Assembly (NCBI GenBank): GCA_018993265.1
Contig: JAGKSW010000049.1
Coordinates: 1-64,000, forward strand
Direction of reading: 5' to 3'
DNA length: 64,000 nucleotides
From: Nostoc sp. TH1S01
GTDB lineage: Bacteria; Cyanobacteriota; Cyanobacteriia; Cyanobacteriales; Nostocaceae
Numbering within the stretch: position 1 is the first letter of the stretch; the number at the start of each line of letters is the position of its first letter. The notes under the pieces were generated by a model that worked only from the letters and a program-made list of their open reading frames with translations, was not told the DNA's origin and searched no databases. Made by a program: the position numbers and the translations under genes. Of this stretch, positions 17,096-27,102 are shown in pieces.

Positions 17096-18058
17096 GTGGT
17101 GACAAATTCAACACAAGCACAAGTAATTGTAGTTGGGGCGGGAAACTGGGGTAAAAACTTAGTACGGAATTTCCATACTTTAGGGGCGTTAGCGGGAGTT
17201 GCGGAAGCCCATCCTGGTTTACGAGAAGCGATCGCCACAACATACCCAGATATTACTACATATACTGATTTTCAAGCAGCCTTAGCAACTGATGTCCCGG
17301 CAATAGTCTTGGCAACACCAGCGCCCAGCCATTACGAATTGGCAATGGCAGCTTTACAAGCAGGTAAGGATGTGTTTGTCGAAAAGCCGATGACGCTGCG
17401 GACAGAAGAAGCCCGACAACTGGCAGAATACGCCGACAAACAAGGGCGAATTTTAATGGTAGGACATTTATTGTTGTACCAACCTGCGATCGCTTGGATG
17501 CGAGATTATCTAGCTAGTGGTAAAGCTGGAAAAGTGCTGCACGTCGCCACTCGCCGCTTAAAACTGGGAAAAGTCCGCACAGAAGAAAATGTCTGGTGGT
17601 CATTTGCCCCCCATGATGTTTCTGTTGTCCTAGACTTGTTGGGCAACCCAAAATTGCAAAGCATCCAAGCCCAAGGTCATGCTATATTGCAACCCAGTAT
17701 TGAAGATTACGTGCAAGTTGACCTCCGCTTTGGCAGTGGTCAATCAGCCCAAATAAATTGTTCTTGGTACTGGCCGTTAACAGAACGTAGTACTGTAGTG
17801 ATTGCCGAAGCGCAAATGTTAGTTTACGATGAAGTCTCCCAAACGGTGACTATTCATCACAAACATATTGACCAAGATTTAAAACACTACGACCAAGGTA
17901 GTGAAATTGTGGAAGTAGCAGCATCAGAACCTTTAAAAATTGAGTGTCAACACTTCCTGGATTGTTTGCAAACCCGTCAAACACCCCGTTCTGATGGGTG
18001 GAATGGTGTAGCAGTCGTCGAAATTCTAGAGGAGGCGCAGAAATCCCTACATGGCTAA
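17096..18058 (+). CDS. wbpB: Gfo/Idh/MocA family oxidoreductase (WbpB type)
   Basis: A 320-residue NAD(H)-dependent oxidoreductase. The Rossmann motif [15 protein letters not shown] is at the N terminus, VEKPMTL (with the catalytic Lys of the EKP motif) at about 97-103, and a C-terminal beta-sheet domain follows. In the wbp pathway this enzyme oxidises C3 of UDP-GlcNAcA to the 3-keto sugar, ready for transamination. The start is a GTG at 17096, 11 bp after the WbpA-like gene, and the end overlaps the next gene by eight bases, so it is translationally coupled. The family is broad and the role rests on gene context. Confidence 0.87.
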   Translation: MVTNSTQAQVIVVGAGNWGKNLVRNFHTLGALAGVAEAHPGLREAIATTYPDITTYTDFQAALATDVPAIVLATPAPSHYELAMAALQAGKDVFVEKPMTLRTEEARQLAEYADKQGRILMVGHLLLYQPAIAWMRDYLASGKAGKVLHVATRRLKLGKVRTEENVWWSFAPHDVSVVLDLLGNPKLQSIQAQGHAILQPSIEDYVQVDLRFGSGQSAQINCSWYWPLTERSTVVIAEAQMLVYDEVSQTVTIHHKHIDQDLKHYDQGSEIVEVAASEPLKIECQHFLDCLQTRQTPRSDGWNGVAVVEILEEAQKSLHG

Positions 18059-18632
18059 TTATTTTGTACATGAATCCAGTTATGTGGATGAAGGCGCAGA
18101 AATTGGCGAAGGTACAAAAATTTGGCACTTCTGCCACATCTTCAGCAAAGCGAAAATTGGGCGCAACTGCATCTTCGGGCAGAATGTTTTAGTTTCAAAT
18201 AACGTAGTGGTCGGTGATTATTGCAAAATTCAAAATAACGTCTCGCTTTACGAAGGCGTAATTTTGGAAGACTACGTTTTTTGTGGCCCCAGCATGGTAT
18301 TCACCAACGTCAAAACGCCTCGCTGTGAGTACCCACGCAATACCAGTAATGATTACCTGCGAACTTTGGTTAAGCGTGGTAGTAGTATTGGCGCAAATGC
18401 CACCATTGTTTGTGGTGTTACTTTGCATGAATGTGCTTTTGTCGCCGCTGGCGCAGTCGTGACAAAAGATGTGCCATCTTATGCAATGGTGGCTGGAGTC
18501 CCAGCCAAAATAATTGGTTGGATGAGTGCCTACGGAGATGTGCTACAGTTTGATGCTGATGGCTATGCTGTAGATTCTACAGGTACGAAATATCAACAAT
18601 TATCAGAAAAAGAAGTGATAAGGGTTTCATGA
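18051..18632 (+). CDS. wbpD: Hexapeptide-repeat N-acetyltransferase (WbpD type)
   Basis: A 193-residue left-handed beta-helix acyltransferase. Hexapeptide repeats run from about residue 10 to 135 ([64 protein letters not shown]). It should acetylate the 3-amino group of UDP-GlcNAc3NA to give UDP-2,3-diacetamido-2,3-dideoxy-glucuronic acid. Starts and stops overlap both neighbours (8 bp upstream, 4 bp downstream), a strongly coupled operon. The N-terminal [21 protein letters not shown] is characteristic of the WbpD/WlbB group. Confidence 0.9.
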   Translation: MANYFVHESSYVDEGAEIGEGTKIWHFCHIFSKAKIGRNCIFGQNVLVSNNVVVGDYCKIQNNVSLYEGVILEDYVFCGPSMVFTNVKTPRCEYPRNTSNDYLRTLVKRGSSIGANATIVCGVTLHECAFVAAGAVVTKDVPSYAMVAGVPAKIIGWMSAYGDVLQFDADGYAVDSTGTKYQQLSEKEVIRVS

Positions 18633-19792
18633 GCCAAGATAAAATTCCTGTTCTCGACCTTAAACCGCAATACGAATCTCTGAAAGCAGAAATTCAAAAT
18701 GCCATCTCGCGGGTATTGGAATCTGGTCAATTTATTATGGGGCCAGATGTCAAATTATTTGAGCAAGAAGTAGCCCAATATTTGGGAGTGAAACACGCGA
18801 TCGCGGTAAACTCTGGAACTGATGCTTTAGTAATTGGGTTAAAAGCGTTAGGAATTGGTCAAGGCGATGAAGTAATTACTACACCCTTTAGCTTCTTTGC
18901 CACAGCCGAATCAATTAGTAATGTAGGCGCGACACCAATATTTGCTGATATTAGCGCAGATAGCTTTAATATTGATCCAGGTGCGATCGCCCAGAAAATA
19001 ACACCCCGCACCAAAGCCATCATGCCGGTTCACCTTTATGGTAATCCCGCAGCGATCGCAGCAATATTAGACATTGCCCAAGCCCACAACCTCAAAGTCA
19101 TTGAAGACTGCGCCCAGTCTTTCGGCGCACGTTATTACGGCACTTGTGCCGGATGCAATGAAAGTTGTCAAGAAAGCACACGTAGCAGAATTACTGGCAA
19201 ACAAACAGGCACAATTGGCGATGTCGGTGCTTATTCCTTCTTTCCTTCCAAAAACTTAGGCGCTTACGGTGATGGCGGATTAATTACCACCGATAATGAC
19301 CAATATGCCGAAACTGCCCGGATGTTGCGCGTACATGGGGCTAAGAAGAAGTATCATAATGAAGTTTTAGGTTATAACTCCCGCCTAGATACATTGCAAG
19401 CCGCAATTTTACGCGTGAAGTTGCCGCATATTGACCAATGGAATGAAGGCAGACGCAGAGTTGCAAAAACTTATAATGATTTACTGGCAGATGTTCCAGG
19501 TGTTATCACACCAAACTTTGCCGATGGTCATGTGTTCCACCAATACACCATTCGGATTTTAGATGGCAAGCGCGATCAGGTTTATCAACACCTCGCTGAA
19601 GATGGCATTGCTACAATGATTTACTACCCAATACCCCAAGATCGTCTGCCTATATATGCTGGTAAGTATCCAAATAACACTATCAGTGATCAGGTAGCCA
19701 CCCAAGTTTTAAGTTTGCCGATTTGGCCAGAACTAACAAATGAGAAAATAACTGAAATTACCAAGGCGCTGCAAGCGATAATCGCTCAATAG
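18629..19792 (+). CDS. wbpE: DegT/DnrJ/EryC1/StrS aminotransferase (WbpE type) with Cys-rich insertion
   Basis: A 387-residue PLP-dependent sugar aminotransferase that would convert the 3-keto product of the WbpB-type enzyme to the 3-amino sugar. Visible are NSGTDAL (phosphate binding), the Asp of [11 protein letters not shown], and the PLP lysine K208 in [14 protein letters not shown]. Compared with the usual family sequence there is an extra loop of about 20 residues at 172-193 carrying three cysteines (C173, C176, C180) just before the [14 protein letters not shown] strand. The start ATG overlaps the stop of the acetyltransferase gene (ATGA). It is the last gene of the four-gene uronic acid operon. 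Confidence 0.9.
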   Translation: MSQDKIPVLDLKPQYESLKAEIQNAISRVLESGQFIMGPDVKLFEQEVAQYLGVKHAIAVNSGTDALVIGLKALGIGQGDEVITTPFSFFATAESISNVGATPIFADISADSFNIDPGAIAQKITPRTKAIMPVHLYGNPAAIAAILDIAQAHNLKVIEDCAQSFGARYYGTCAGCNESCQESTRSRITGKQTGTIGDVGAYSFFPSKNLGAYGDGGLITTDNDQYAETARMLRVHGAKKKYHNEVLGYNSRLDTLQAAILRVKLPHIDQWNEGRRRVAKTYNDLLADVPGVITPNFADGHVFHQYTIRILDGKRDQVYQHLAEDGIATMIYYPIPQDRLPIYAGKYPNNTISDQVATQVLSLPIWPELTNEKITEITKALQAIIAQ

Positions 19793-20050
19793 TATGTTAG
19801 CTAATAAACAATGCATATTGAGCAGCAAAAAATTCACAATTATTGGGAGTACCAGGCTAATGTGCTGCCACACAGCTAATTATTAAGAGATAGCTGATGC
19901 TCTCATAAAACTTTTAGGTAATTTTGTTGTAACATCCGAGAAAATATAGAATATTCACTCAATATTTACTATTGTTATGTACTTATGCAAACAAACAAAA
20001 CCAAATAGGCAAAAATCTACGGGTCTGCTTTTTTACTTTTAAAAAATACA

Positions 20051-21769
20051 ATGAAAGAAATAAAAGTGAAAGATATGCACCCTTTAGTATCCGTTGCTAT
20101 TCCTGTATACAACGGTGCAAATTATATGCGTGATGCCATTGAAAGTGTTTTGGCGCAGACATATCCTAATTTTGAGGTATTAGTCGTCAATGATGGTTCA
20201 CAAGACCAGGGTTTAACCGAGGAAATAGCCCTTTCCTATGGCGATCGCATTCGATATTTTTCCAAGGCGAATGGGGGAGTGGCTTCTGCTTTAAATTTGG
20301 CATTACAAGCAGCCAAAGGTGACTACTTTTGTTGGCTGTCTCACGATGATGTTTACCTTCCAGACAAAGTAGCCAGAGAAATGGAAAAGCTGCTTTCGCT
20401 GTCTGATCCCAATAGTGTAGTGTTCTGTCGTTATTCAATTATGAATCCAGAGGGGAAACATTTATACGATGCCCCTCAACCCCCTCAGTTCGCACCAAAT
20501 CAAGCTGCTTATCAACTAATCCTGGGTCAATGGCTTCATTGCTGCACTATCTTGGCTCACAAGTCCTTATATCTTGAAGCTGGTGGTTTTAGAGAAGATT
20601 TGCCTACTACGCAAGACTACGACTTATTGGTCAAAATTGGGTTGAGGTATCCGTTCGTAGAACTGCCTGAGATACTTTTAAAGGCGCGATCGCACCCAGA
20701 GCAAGGTTGTTTGACTCTTGGACACTTGAAAGAAGTGGAGCGTTTTTTTGAAGAACACATCCCCTTGCTATCAACAGATTATATGTCTGCCAACTTCAAC
20801 GCTCAAGAGAGTATTGAGGCTTTTTTAGCATTAGGTCGTCAGATGCGCGATCGCCACTTTGCTAATTCTTTGCTAGCAGTTGCCAAGCAGTTGATTTGTT
20901 GTGAAGCGCAGCGAGCGAAACTAGAGGATTTGTGGGATGCGGTTCATCAATTAACTATCAAAGACTATCCCATAGCTTGCCAACAGCCAACTGTCCAGAC
21001 AGACCAGCATTCCACTGCACCCTATGCTGAGAATAACCTAAAAGTATTGGTGCGTCGGTGGTTGCCTCCAAAAGCTTGGGACACGCTTAAGAGAGTGCGC
21101 GATCGCCTGCGACCTCCCTTAATCTCCAGCCAGCAGACAAGCCAAATTCAAGAAAAACCAAGCCTTGCATCCTTAGATTTTGACAAAATCTACAAAAACA
21201 ACGGATTTGCTGGCACAGAATCACGTTCTGGTGAGGGTTCGAGCCTCTTTCAAACCCGTATTATCCGCGAGGAAATCCCTAAACTACTAGACGAGCTAGG
21301 AGTGAAACATTTTTTGGATGTACCTTGTGGTGATTGGAACTGGATGCGCCATCTGGATCTAACTAATATTCATTACACTGGCGGTGATATAGTTCAGGCC
21401 GTTATCGATGCCAATAACAGAGTTTACAGTAACGAAAACTGCAAATTCGAGTACCTCAACATTATTACAGGCCCACTACCACAGGCGGATCTGCTTTTAT
21501 GTCGAGATTGCTTGGTTCACCTGAACTTTGCTGATGGATTAGCCGCTCTGGAACAGTTTCGCAAAAGTGGAGCAAAGTGGTTGCTAACCACCACATTCAC
21601 CGAACGGGACAGCAACGCTGATCTTTATGAAGGAGAGATTTGGCGACCACTTAATCTGGAAAAGCCCCCTTACAATTTACCCAAACCAGAGCGATACATC
21701 AACGAAGGGTGTACACAGGGTGACGGTTTATTTGGTGACAAGTGCTTGGGATTGTGGCGACTGAACTAA
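20051..21769 (+). CDS. Bifunctional GT2 glycosyltransferase and SAM-dependent methyltransferase
   Basis: A 572-residue two-domain protein. Residues about 8-235 are a GT-A family 2 glycosyltransferase: VSVAIPVYNGANYMRDAIESV, VVNDGSQD and the metal-binding region WLSHDDVYLPD. A helical linker covers about 240-370. Residues about 375-572 are a class I methyltransferase: FLDVPCGDWNWM (SAM loop), GGDIVQAVIDANN, LLCRDCLVHL and LLTTTF. Acting together, the two halves could add and methylate the same sugar. An ATG at 20075 (MHPLVSV) is an alternative start. A 258-bp gap upstream, with no recognised gene, separates it from the WbpE-type gene. Confidence 0.88.
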   Translation: MKEIKVKDMHPLVSVAIPVYNGANYMRDAIESVLAQTYPNFEVLVVNDGSQDQGLTEEIALSYGDRIRYFSKANGGVASALNLALQAAKGDYFCWLSHDDVYLPDKVAREMEKLLSLSDPNSVVFCRYSIMNPEGKHLYDAPQPPQFAPNQAAYQLILGQWLHCCTILAHKSLYLEAGGFREDLPTTQDYDLLVKIGLRYPFVELPEILLKARSHPEQGCLTLGHLKEVERFFEEHIPLLSTDYMSANFNAQESIEAFLALGRQMRDRHFANSLLAVAKQLICCEAQRAKLEDLWDAVHQLTIKDYPIACQQPTVQTDQHSTAPYAENNLKVLVRRWLPPKAWDTLKRVRDRLRPPLISSQQTSQIQEKPSLASLDFDKIYKNNGFAGTESRSGEGSSLFQTRIIREEIPKLLDELGVKHFLDVPCGDWNWMRHLDLTNIHYTGGDIVQAVIDANNRVYSNENCKFEYLNIITGPLPQADLLLCRDCLVHLNFADGLAALEQFRKSGAKWLLTTTFTERDSNADLYEGEIWRPLNLEKPPYNLPKPERYINEGCTQGDGLFGDKCLGLWRLN

Positions 21770-21774
21770 TATTG

Positions 21775-23004
21775 ATGAAAATTTTACATATTAATTACAC
21801 AGATACTTTAGGGCATCGTTTTAATGGCGGAAGTCTTATTCCCTGGTTGCGTGAGCGGGGAAACGATGCACTTCATTTGGTGGGAATTAAACAGGCGATC
21901 GGAGATACCTCTGTAAATATAGTTCCAGATCCATCACATCCTTTGGGAAAGAGGCTCACTCAGTGGGTGGGTCGTATAGAAAGTGCAATCAGTATTCATA
22001 ACATCTTCTATCCCCAATCTTTCCTTTTGCCTTTTAACTCGGCATTCAAAGCGGCAGACTTAGTTCACTACCACATCATCCACAATAATTTCTTCAGCTA
22101 TTTGGCTTTTCCTTGGCTGACAAAACTCAAACCAGCAGTGTGGTCTTTACATGATCCTTGGGCATTTACAGGGCATTGTGTTCACCCATTCGATTGTCAG
22201 GGTTGGAAAACAGGCTGTCATCCTTGCCCGCACCTAAATTATCCATTTGCAATAAGCAAAGATAGAGCATGGCTGAATTACAAGCTGAAAAACTTTGCTT
22301 ATCAACACTCCCAACTACATTTGATCGTCGCTAGCCGATGGATGCAAAACTTGGTTGAGCAGTCCCCATTACTGGGTCGATTTCCAGTACATTACGTGCC
22401 TTTTGGCTTGGACTTGAATATCTTTTCTCCAGGAAACAAAGCTGAAGCTAAGGCAAAGTTTGGCATTTCTGATGATCAGATTGTTATTGGTCTGCGGACT
22501 TTACCAGGTCCTTATAAAGGGCTTGAGTATTCCATTAAGGCGCTGGAATTATTACATAGTGAAAAACCCGTTCATGTGCTAACATGCCAGACGAAAGGTT
22601 TGCTCTCATCACTAGCTAACAAGTTTCCCGTAACAGAGCTAGGAGAAATTAATGGTGATGTCGCAATGGCCGATTTTTTTCGTGCCATTGACATACATCT
22701 TATGCCTTCTATGGCCGAGAGCTTTGGCATGATGGCTATGGAAGCCGCTGCTTGTGGCGTGCCATCAGTCGTATTTTATGGTACACCACTACCCGAAATT
22801 TGCTTCGCTCCAGAAGGTGGAATTGCTGTAGACAGAGGTAATTCTCATCAACTCAGCCAAGCCCTTCATTCATTGATTCACAATGAGTCAATGCGCTTGG
22901 CTATGGGGCAGAAAGCTCGATACCAAGCCGAAAAAAACTATGATTTTAACGTATATGCACATTCTATTTTGCGTGTGTATGAGCAAATTTTGACACATTC
23001 ATGA
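21775..23004 (+). CDS. Glycosyltransferase family 4
   Basis: A 409-residue GT-B glycosyltransferase. N-terminal MKILHINYTDTLG, a YHIIHNNFFSYL segment and the cysteine-containing loop GHCVHPFDCQGWKTGCHPCPHL are typical of cyanobacterial polysaccharide GT4 enzymes. The C-terminal donor site has GLRTLPGPYKGLEYSI and the motif SFGMMAMEAAACGVPSV (E-x7-E). The ATG at 21775 is preferred to the GTG at 21742, which lies inside the upstream gene. It is five bases downstream of the GT2-methyltransferase gene. The sugar is unknown. Confidence 0.88.
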   Translation: MKILHINYTDTLGHRFNGGSLIPWLRERGNDALHLVGIKQAIGDTSVNIVPDPSHPLGKRLTQWVGRIESAISIHNIFYPQSFLLPFNSAFKAADLVHYHIIHNNFFSYLAFPWLTKLKPAVWSLHDPWAFTGHCVHPFDCQGWKTGCHPCPHLNYPFAISKDRAWLNYKLKNFAYQHSQLHLIVASRWMQNLVEQSPLLGRFPVHYVPFGLDLNIFSPGNKAEAKAKFGISDDQIVIGLRTLPGPYKGLEYSIKALELLHSEKPVHVLTCQTKGLLSSLANKFPVTELGEINGDVAMADFFRAIDIHLMPSMAESFGMMAMEAAACGVPSVVFYGTPLPEICFAPEGGIAVDRGNSHQLSQALHSLIHNESMRLAMGQKARYQAEKNYDFNVYAHSILRVYEQILTHS

Positions 23005-23027
23005 ATTACAGGAAATTATAAATTCGG

Positions 23028-24002
23028 ATGATTAAAGTATCTATTATTACACCTGCATACAATCAAGCTGCTTTTATCGAAGAGACCATCAATAGTGTAC
23101 TTAGTCAAGATTATCCTAATATTGAGTATATTGTTCTGGATGATGGTTCAAACGACGGTACGCAAGAAATTGTGAAGCAATATACTAATCGTTTGCTATG
23201 TATTCGTCACGACAATATGGGTGAAAGTAAAACAGTAAATAAGGGATATCATCTGTGTTCTGGTGATGTGATTGGTGTAATCAATTCAGACGACCCCTTA
23301 TTTAGAAAAGATGCGATTTCACGCATAGTTGAATGTTTTCAAAACAATCCAAGTGCTTTAGCTGTCTACCCCGACTGGGTTTCTATTGATCAAGTAGGGA
23401 ATGTCCTAGATCGCCTTTTATTACCAGAATATAGTATTAATAATATGCTGGAGGATTTTAACGTTGCTTTAGGTCCTGGCATGTTTATTAAACGTAATGC
23501 CCTCCAGATGGTAGGTTATCGGAATGAGTCTTTAAGATACACTGGTGATTTAGATTTATCTTTCCGTTTGGCTATAGCTGGCAGTTTAGCTCATATTCCT
23601 GAATTACTTGCTACACACCGAGTACACCCTAATGCAGCTTCTTCAACGTTTCAAGGAGATTTAATGGCAGAAGAAGTATTGCGGTTAGCTAAAGTCAGCC
23701 TAGCCTCATCATTGTTACCATCATCAATTCTTCAGAAAAAACAAGTAATTCTAGCAAATGCACATTTCATAGCCTCTTCATATTGTGGTAATAAAAAATC
23801 GTTGCAATGGAAGTATTTTGGTCAATCCCTTTTACTTGATCCAACTGTTATAAGCAAATTTTATTACAAAAAAATTACCAATTTCATCAACATGAACAAG
23901 GCTATTTTTGCTGAATACACATTTTTGATTGTGAAAAGTCTTCGTTCATCTATACCGCCGGAATTCAAAACTATTCTGCGAATGATTCGGAAAAAAATCT
24001 GA
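23028..24002 (+). CDS. Glycosyltransferase family 2
   Basis: A 324-residue GT-A glycosyltransferase: VSIITPAYNQAAFIEETINSVLSQDYPNIEYIVLDDGSNDGT at the start, then GVINSDDPLFRKDAI carrying the DxD-like metal site, and a mid-region GPGMFIKRNAL with the TGDLDLSFRLAI acceptor loop. The C-terminal 80 residues are basic and helical. It follows the GT4 gene by 23 bp and precedes the ABC permease, consistent with a role in assembling the repeat unit before export. Confidence 0.9.
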   Translation: MIKVSIITPAYNQAAFIEETINSVLSQDYPNIEYIVLDDGSNDGTQEIVKQYTNRLLCIRHDNMGESKTVNKGYHLCSGDVIGVINSDDPLFRKDAISRIVECFQNNPSALAVYPDWVSIDQVGNVLDRLLLPEYSINNMLEDFNVALGPGMFIKRNALQMVGYRNESLRYTGDLDLSFRLAIAGSLAHIPELLATHRVHPNAASSTFQGDLMAEEVLRLAKVSLASSLLPSSILQKKQVILANAHFIASSYCGNKKSLQWKYFGQSLLLDPTVISKFYYKKITNFINMNKAIFAEYTFLIVKSLRSSIPPEFKTILRMIRKKI

Positions 24003-24092
24003 GTCTATTTTCCTCAACCTAATTAAATAATCAATCTATAAAATATTTATGTCTATTAGTATTTTCGATTAACATTATTCCATATTCCCTTT

Positions 24093-24878
24093 ATGCAACA
24101 AAAACTCTATTCTCAAATACAACTATTGATAGAAATGTCTAAAATGGACATTCGTAAACGTTATCTAGGAACTCTACTTGGTAGTGCGTGGGCAATTATT
24201 TCTCCTTTTGCAACTACCGCTCTCATATATATTGTGATGATTTATGGTTTAAAAACTGGATCTAGAGTTGGTCAAATCTCTTATGTTTATTGGCTAATTT
24301 CCGGTATGTTAGCTTGGTTTTTTGTCCTGGAAATTCTCTCTACAGGAATTAATACTATCATAGAAAATTCGCATTTGGTAACGAAAATACGTTTTCCGTT
24401 GCACCTACTGGTCATAGTTAAGGTTGTTGCTGCTATGCCAATTCATATTTTATTAATGCTGATTTTTATGCTTTTAATGGCAGTGCAGGGTGTTGGTTCG
24501 TTCACCTATTGGCTGCAATTACCATACTACTTTTTATGTGCAGTCATTCTTACTCTAGGAATTAATTATCTCACTTCTTCCGCTCAGGTTTTTATTAGAG
24601 ATATTGGTAGCATCATGGGAGTTGTTTTACAAGCACTTTTCTGGGCTACACCAATTTTCTGGAAATCAGATTTAATAGCCAATTCCCACTTTGCTTTTCT
24701 TCTCTATAGCCCATTTGCTTATGTCATTACTGGATACCGTGATAGCCTATTTGATGCTTTACCTTTTTGGCAGCGTCCGGTAGAAACTATAGTATTTTGG
24801 ATTACTACACTATTTATTCTGCTGTTTGGTATGGTTTTCTTTGAGCGTGTTCGACCTCATTTTGCTGATGTACTCTAA
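24093..24878 (+). CDS. wzm: Polysaccharide ABC transporter permease (Wzm type)
   Basis: A 261-residue membrane protein with about six hydrophobic segments, of the ABC-2 type family that exports O-antigen, capsule or teichoic acid. The amphipathic N-terminal MSKMDIRKRYLGTLLGSAWAI, the mid-sequence ENSHLVTKIRFPLHLLV and a C-terminal YSPFAYVITGYRD are characteristic of Wzm/RfbA-type permeases. It pairs with the ATPase gene 101 bp downstream. The presence of this pair, with no Wzx or Wzy in the locus, indicates ABC-dependent export of a finished chain. Confidence 0.9.
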   Translation: MQQKLYSQIQLLIEMSKMDIRKRYLGTLLGSAWAIISPFATTALIYIVMIYGLKTGSRVGQISYVYWLISGMLAWFFVLEILSTGINTIIENSHLVTKIRFPLHLLVIVKVVAAMPIHILLMLIFMLLMAVQGVGSFTYWLQLPYYFLCAVILTLGINYLTSSAQVFIRDIGSIMGVVLQALFWATPIFWKSDLIANSHFAFLLYSPFAYVITGYRDSLFDALPFWQRPVETIVFWITTLFILLFGMVFFERVRPHFADVL

Positions 24879-24979
24879 TTATATTGGCAATGCTCAGTCA
24901 TCATGTGTGTGAAAAATATTCAGTAGTCTAGGTTAGAAAATGCCTACATATTACTGCAAGAATCTAATAAAATTCCTAT

Positions 24980-26311
24980 ATGTCTGCTCCTATTATTTCT
25001 GTTTGCAATTTAAACAAATTTTTTCGTCTTTATGCTAAACCCTCTGATCGTCTGAAGGAAGTTCTGTTTCCCTGGCGTGCTTGGCATAATCTTTTTCCTG
25101 CACTGCAAGATATCACCTTTGAAATTGAGGCTGGCGAACACCTGGGTATTTTGGGCGTTAATGGTGCAGGTAAGTCAACACTGCTGCAAGTCTTAGCTGG
25201 TGTCTTAACCCCCTCATCAGGTAAAGTTGATGTGCGTGGTCGAGTAGCCTCTTTGCTGGAACTCGGTGCAGGCTTCAACCCGGAGTTAACAGGGCGTGAA
25301 AACGTAGGCTTTCAAATTCAACTCTATAATCTGCCCCATAGTGAAATTCAAAAAAAACTGGTTGAAGTCGAAGCCTTTGCGGAAATAGGAGAGTTTTTCG
25401 ACCAACCAATGAAAACTTACTCAAGTGGGATGTACGTTCGCGTGGCTTTTGCGTCGGCGATTCTCACTGAACCTGATATTTTGATTATTGATGAAGCTTT
25501 GTCAGTCGGTGATGCCCGCTTTCAGAAAAAATGTTACGACCAGCTAAATACTCTCAAAAATAGAGGGACAACAGTCATTTTGGTGACCCATGACATTTTT
25601 GGTGCTAAAACCCATTGTTCACGTTTGCTTTTGTTGCACAAAGGACGGTTAATAGCTAATGGCAACCCAGAGGATGTAATAACTCAGTATATGCACATTC
25701 TTTATCCCTCAGCTACTGAACAGGGGATGTCAGATGTGGAAAAAAGTGGAAAGGTTGAGAAATCACCTGAATCCCTGCTAGTAAATGAAAACAATACTAA
25801 TGAGTACATATTGCATATTGATCCAGCTAATGCTACCAATCAGTGGGGTTCCGGTGGGGCTACACTGCTAGGTATGCGTTTCTTTGGGCTACTTCCAACT
25901 AACCGTTTTATTAACGGACAAAAGATTATCATCGAATGCGATTATTGCTTTGACCCATCGCTTTTGTCTGCCTTGGCAACTAAGCAAGGTGTTGTTCCCA
26001 AACTGGCTGTTGGTATGCGTGTTGATGCAAGCAACGGGATGCCTCTGTGCGATTTGTCTAGTGCTGTGCAGGATACTGAGCAATTAAAGTTTGATATAGC
26101 CAAGGAAGACCGTGCAACCTTTCGTTTTGAGGCGACTTTGCCGAAGTTAGCACCAGGCAATTATTTTTTTTCACCTGCTATGTCAATTGGTGATCAAGAT
26201 TGCTATCTACCTATTATTGTCTATGAAAATGCTGCCATATTACAGTGTGAGCGCACTGAATTAATTCTTGGTCTTTTTAAGCCAGACTACTCAGTACAGC
26301 GAATCTCTTAA
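24980..26311 (+). CDS. wzt: Polysaccharide ABC transporter ATPase (Wzt type) with C-terminal domain
   Basis: A 443-residue ATPase partner of the Wzm-type permease. Residues about 1-245 are the nucleotide-binding domain: Walker A GVNGAGKSTLL, signature YSSGMYVRVAFA, Walker B ILIIDEALSVGD and H-loop LVTHD. Residues about 270-443 form a beta-rich extension of the Wzt C-terminal type. In E. coli O8/O9a this domain binds the modified non-reducing end of the glycan and couples chain termination to export. The surrounding methyltransferase genes make the same logic plausible here. Confidence 0.92.
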   Translation: MSAPIISVCNLNKFFRLYAKPSDRLKEVLFPWRAWHNLFPALQDITFEIEAGEHLGILGVNGAGKSTLLQVLAGVLTPSSGKVDVRGRVASLLELGAGFNPELTGRENVGFQIQLYNLPHSEIQKKLVEVEAFAEIGEFFDQPMKTYSSGMYVRVAFASAILTEPDILIIDEALSVGDARFQKKCYDQLNTLKNRGTTVILVTHDIFGAKTHCSRLLLLHKGRLIANGNPEDVITQYMHILYPSATEQGMSDVEKSGKVEKSPESLLVNENNTNEYILHIDPANATNQWGSGGATLLGMRFFGLLPTNRFINGQKIIIECDYCFDPSLLSALATKQGVVPKLAVGMRVDASNGMPLCDLSSAVQDTEQLKFDIAKEDRATFRFEATLPKLAPGNYFFSPAMSIGDQDCYLPIIVYENAAILQCERTELILGLFKPDYSVQRIS

Positions 26312-26326
26312 ATTATTTTTTTAAAT

Positions 26327-27097
26327 ATGGTCAATTTCATGTCTCAATTACTTGCCCGCATAAAAAATTTTCTACGAGAAGATAATGATTTACACGAGGA
26401 GGTTCAAGTATTACGATCGCGCATTGATTACTTGGAGCATCGGTTAATTAATTATTATCGCAATCGATGGGATGTGCTTGATTGTGTAGCTGATTATTTA
26501 GTTAATGCGGAACTACTGGGTGATTACGCAGAATTCGGTGTATATAAAGGCACTACATTTGGTTACGCTGCTAACCTTTTTCATTCACTCTTTCGGCAAA
26601 TGCGTTTTTTGGCCTTTGATTCCTTCGAGGGATTACCGGAACCTCAAGGCATAGACAAATCGCCCGAAGGTTTTTCGAGCGGATTCTTTCAAGGACAATT
26701 TGCCGCTACAGAGGAAGAGTTTTGTCGCCACGTTATGGCTGCTGCACCGCATCTGTCTCCTGAGCGACTGGTGACAATTAAGGGTTGGTTTGACAAGGTA
26801 CTTACCCCAGAATATGCCAACAAAATTAACTTGCAGCATCTAGCTTGTGTGTGGATAGATTGCGATTTCTATGAGTCCACCGTACCAGTTCTGCAATTTA
26901 TTACTCCCTATCTCTCTGTCGGTAGTGTTATTCTTTTCGACGATTGGCGTTGCTATCGTAATTTAGCTAACTTTGGCGAGCAGCGAGCTTGTCGTGAGTG
27001 GTTAGAGAATAATCCTCAACTTGTACTTAATGAATTTATATCTTTTGGCTTTCACGGCATGTCCTTCACAGTGGCTTCTGTTCCAGAGGTTAGATAA
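26327..27097 (+). CDS. TylF/MycF family O-methyltransferase
   Basis: A 256-residue SAM-dependent O-methyltransferase of the TylF (macrocin O-methyltransferase) family, whose members methylate sugar hydroxyls. Seen are DYAEFGVYKGTTFGYAA (SAM loop), LAFDSFEGLPEPQG and the metal-binding-type acid region CVWIDCDFYESTVPVL, VILFDDWRCY. An N-terminal coiled coil (EEVQVLRSRIDYLEHRL) is present. An ATG at 26339 is an alternative start. It is only 15 bp after the Wzt-type gene and is the best candidate for capping the exported chain. Confidence 0.87.
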   Translation: MVNFMSQLLARIKNFLREDNDLHEEVQVLRSRIDYLEHRLINYYRNRWDVLDCVADYLVNAELLGDYAEFGVYKGTTFGYAANLFHSLFRQMRFLAFDSFEGLPEPQGIDKSPEGFSSGFFQGQFAATEEEFCRHVMAAAPHLSPERLVTIKGWFDKVLTPEYANKINLQHLACVWIDCDFYESTVPVLQFITPYLSVGSVILFDDWRCYRNLANFGEQRACREWLENNPQLVLNEFISFGFHGMSFTVASVPEVR

Positions 27098-27102
27098 TAG
27101 TT

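Noticed and set aside
17038-17243. Minus-strand frames across the wbpA-wbpB junction
   Set aside because: They are antisense to strongly supported genes with no homology-like motifs.
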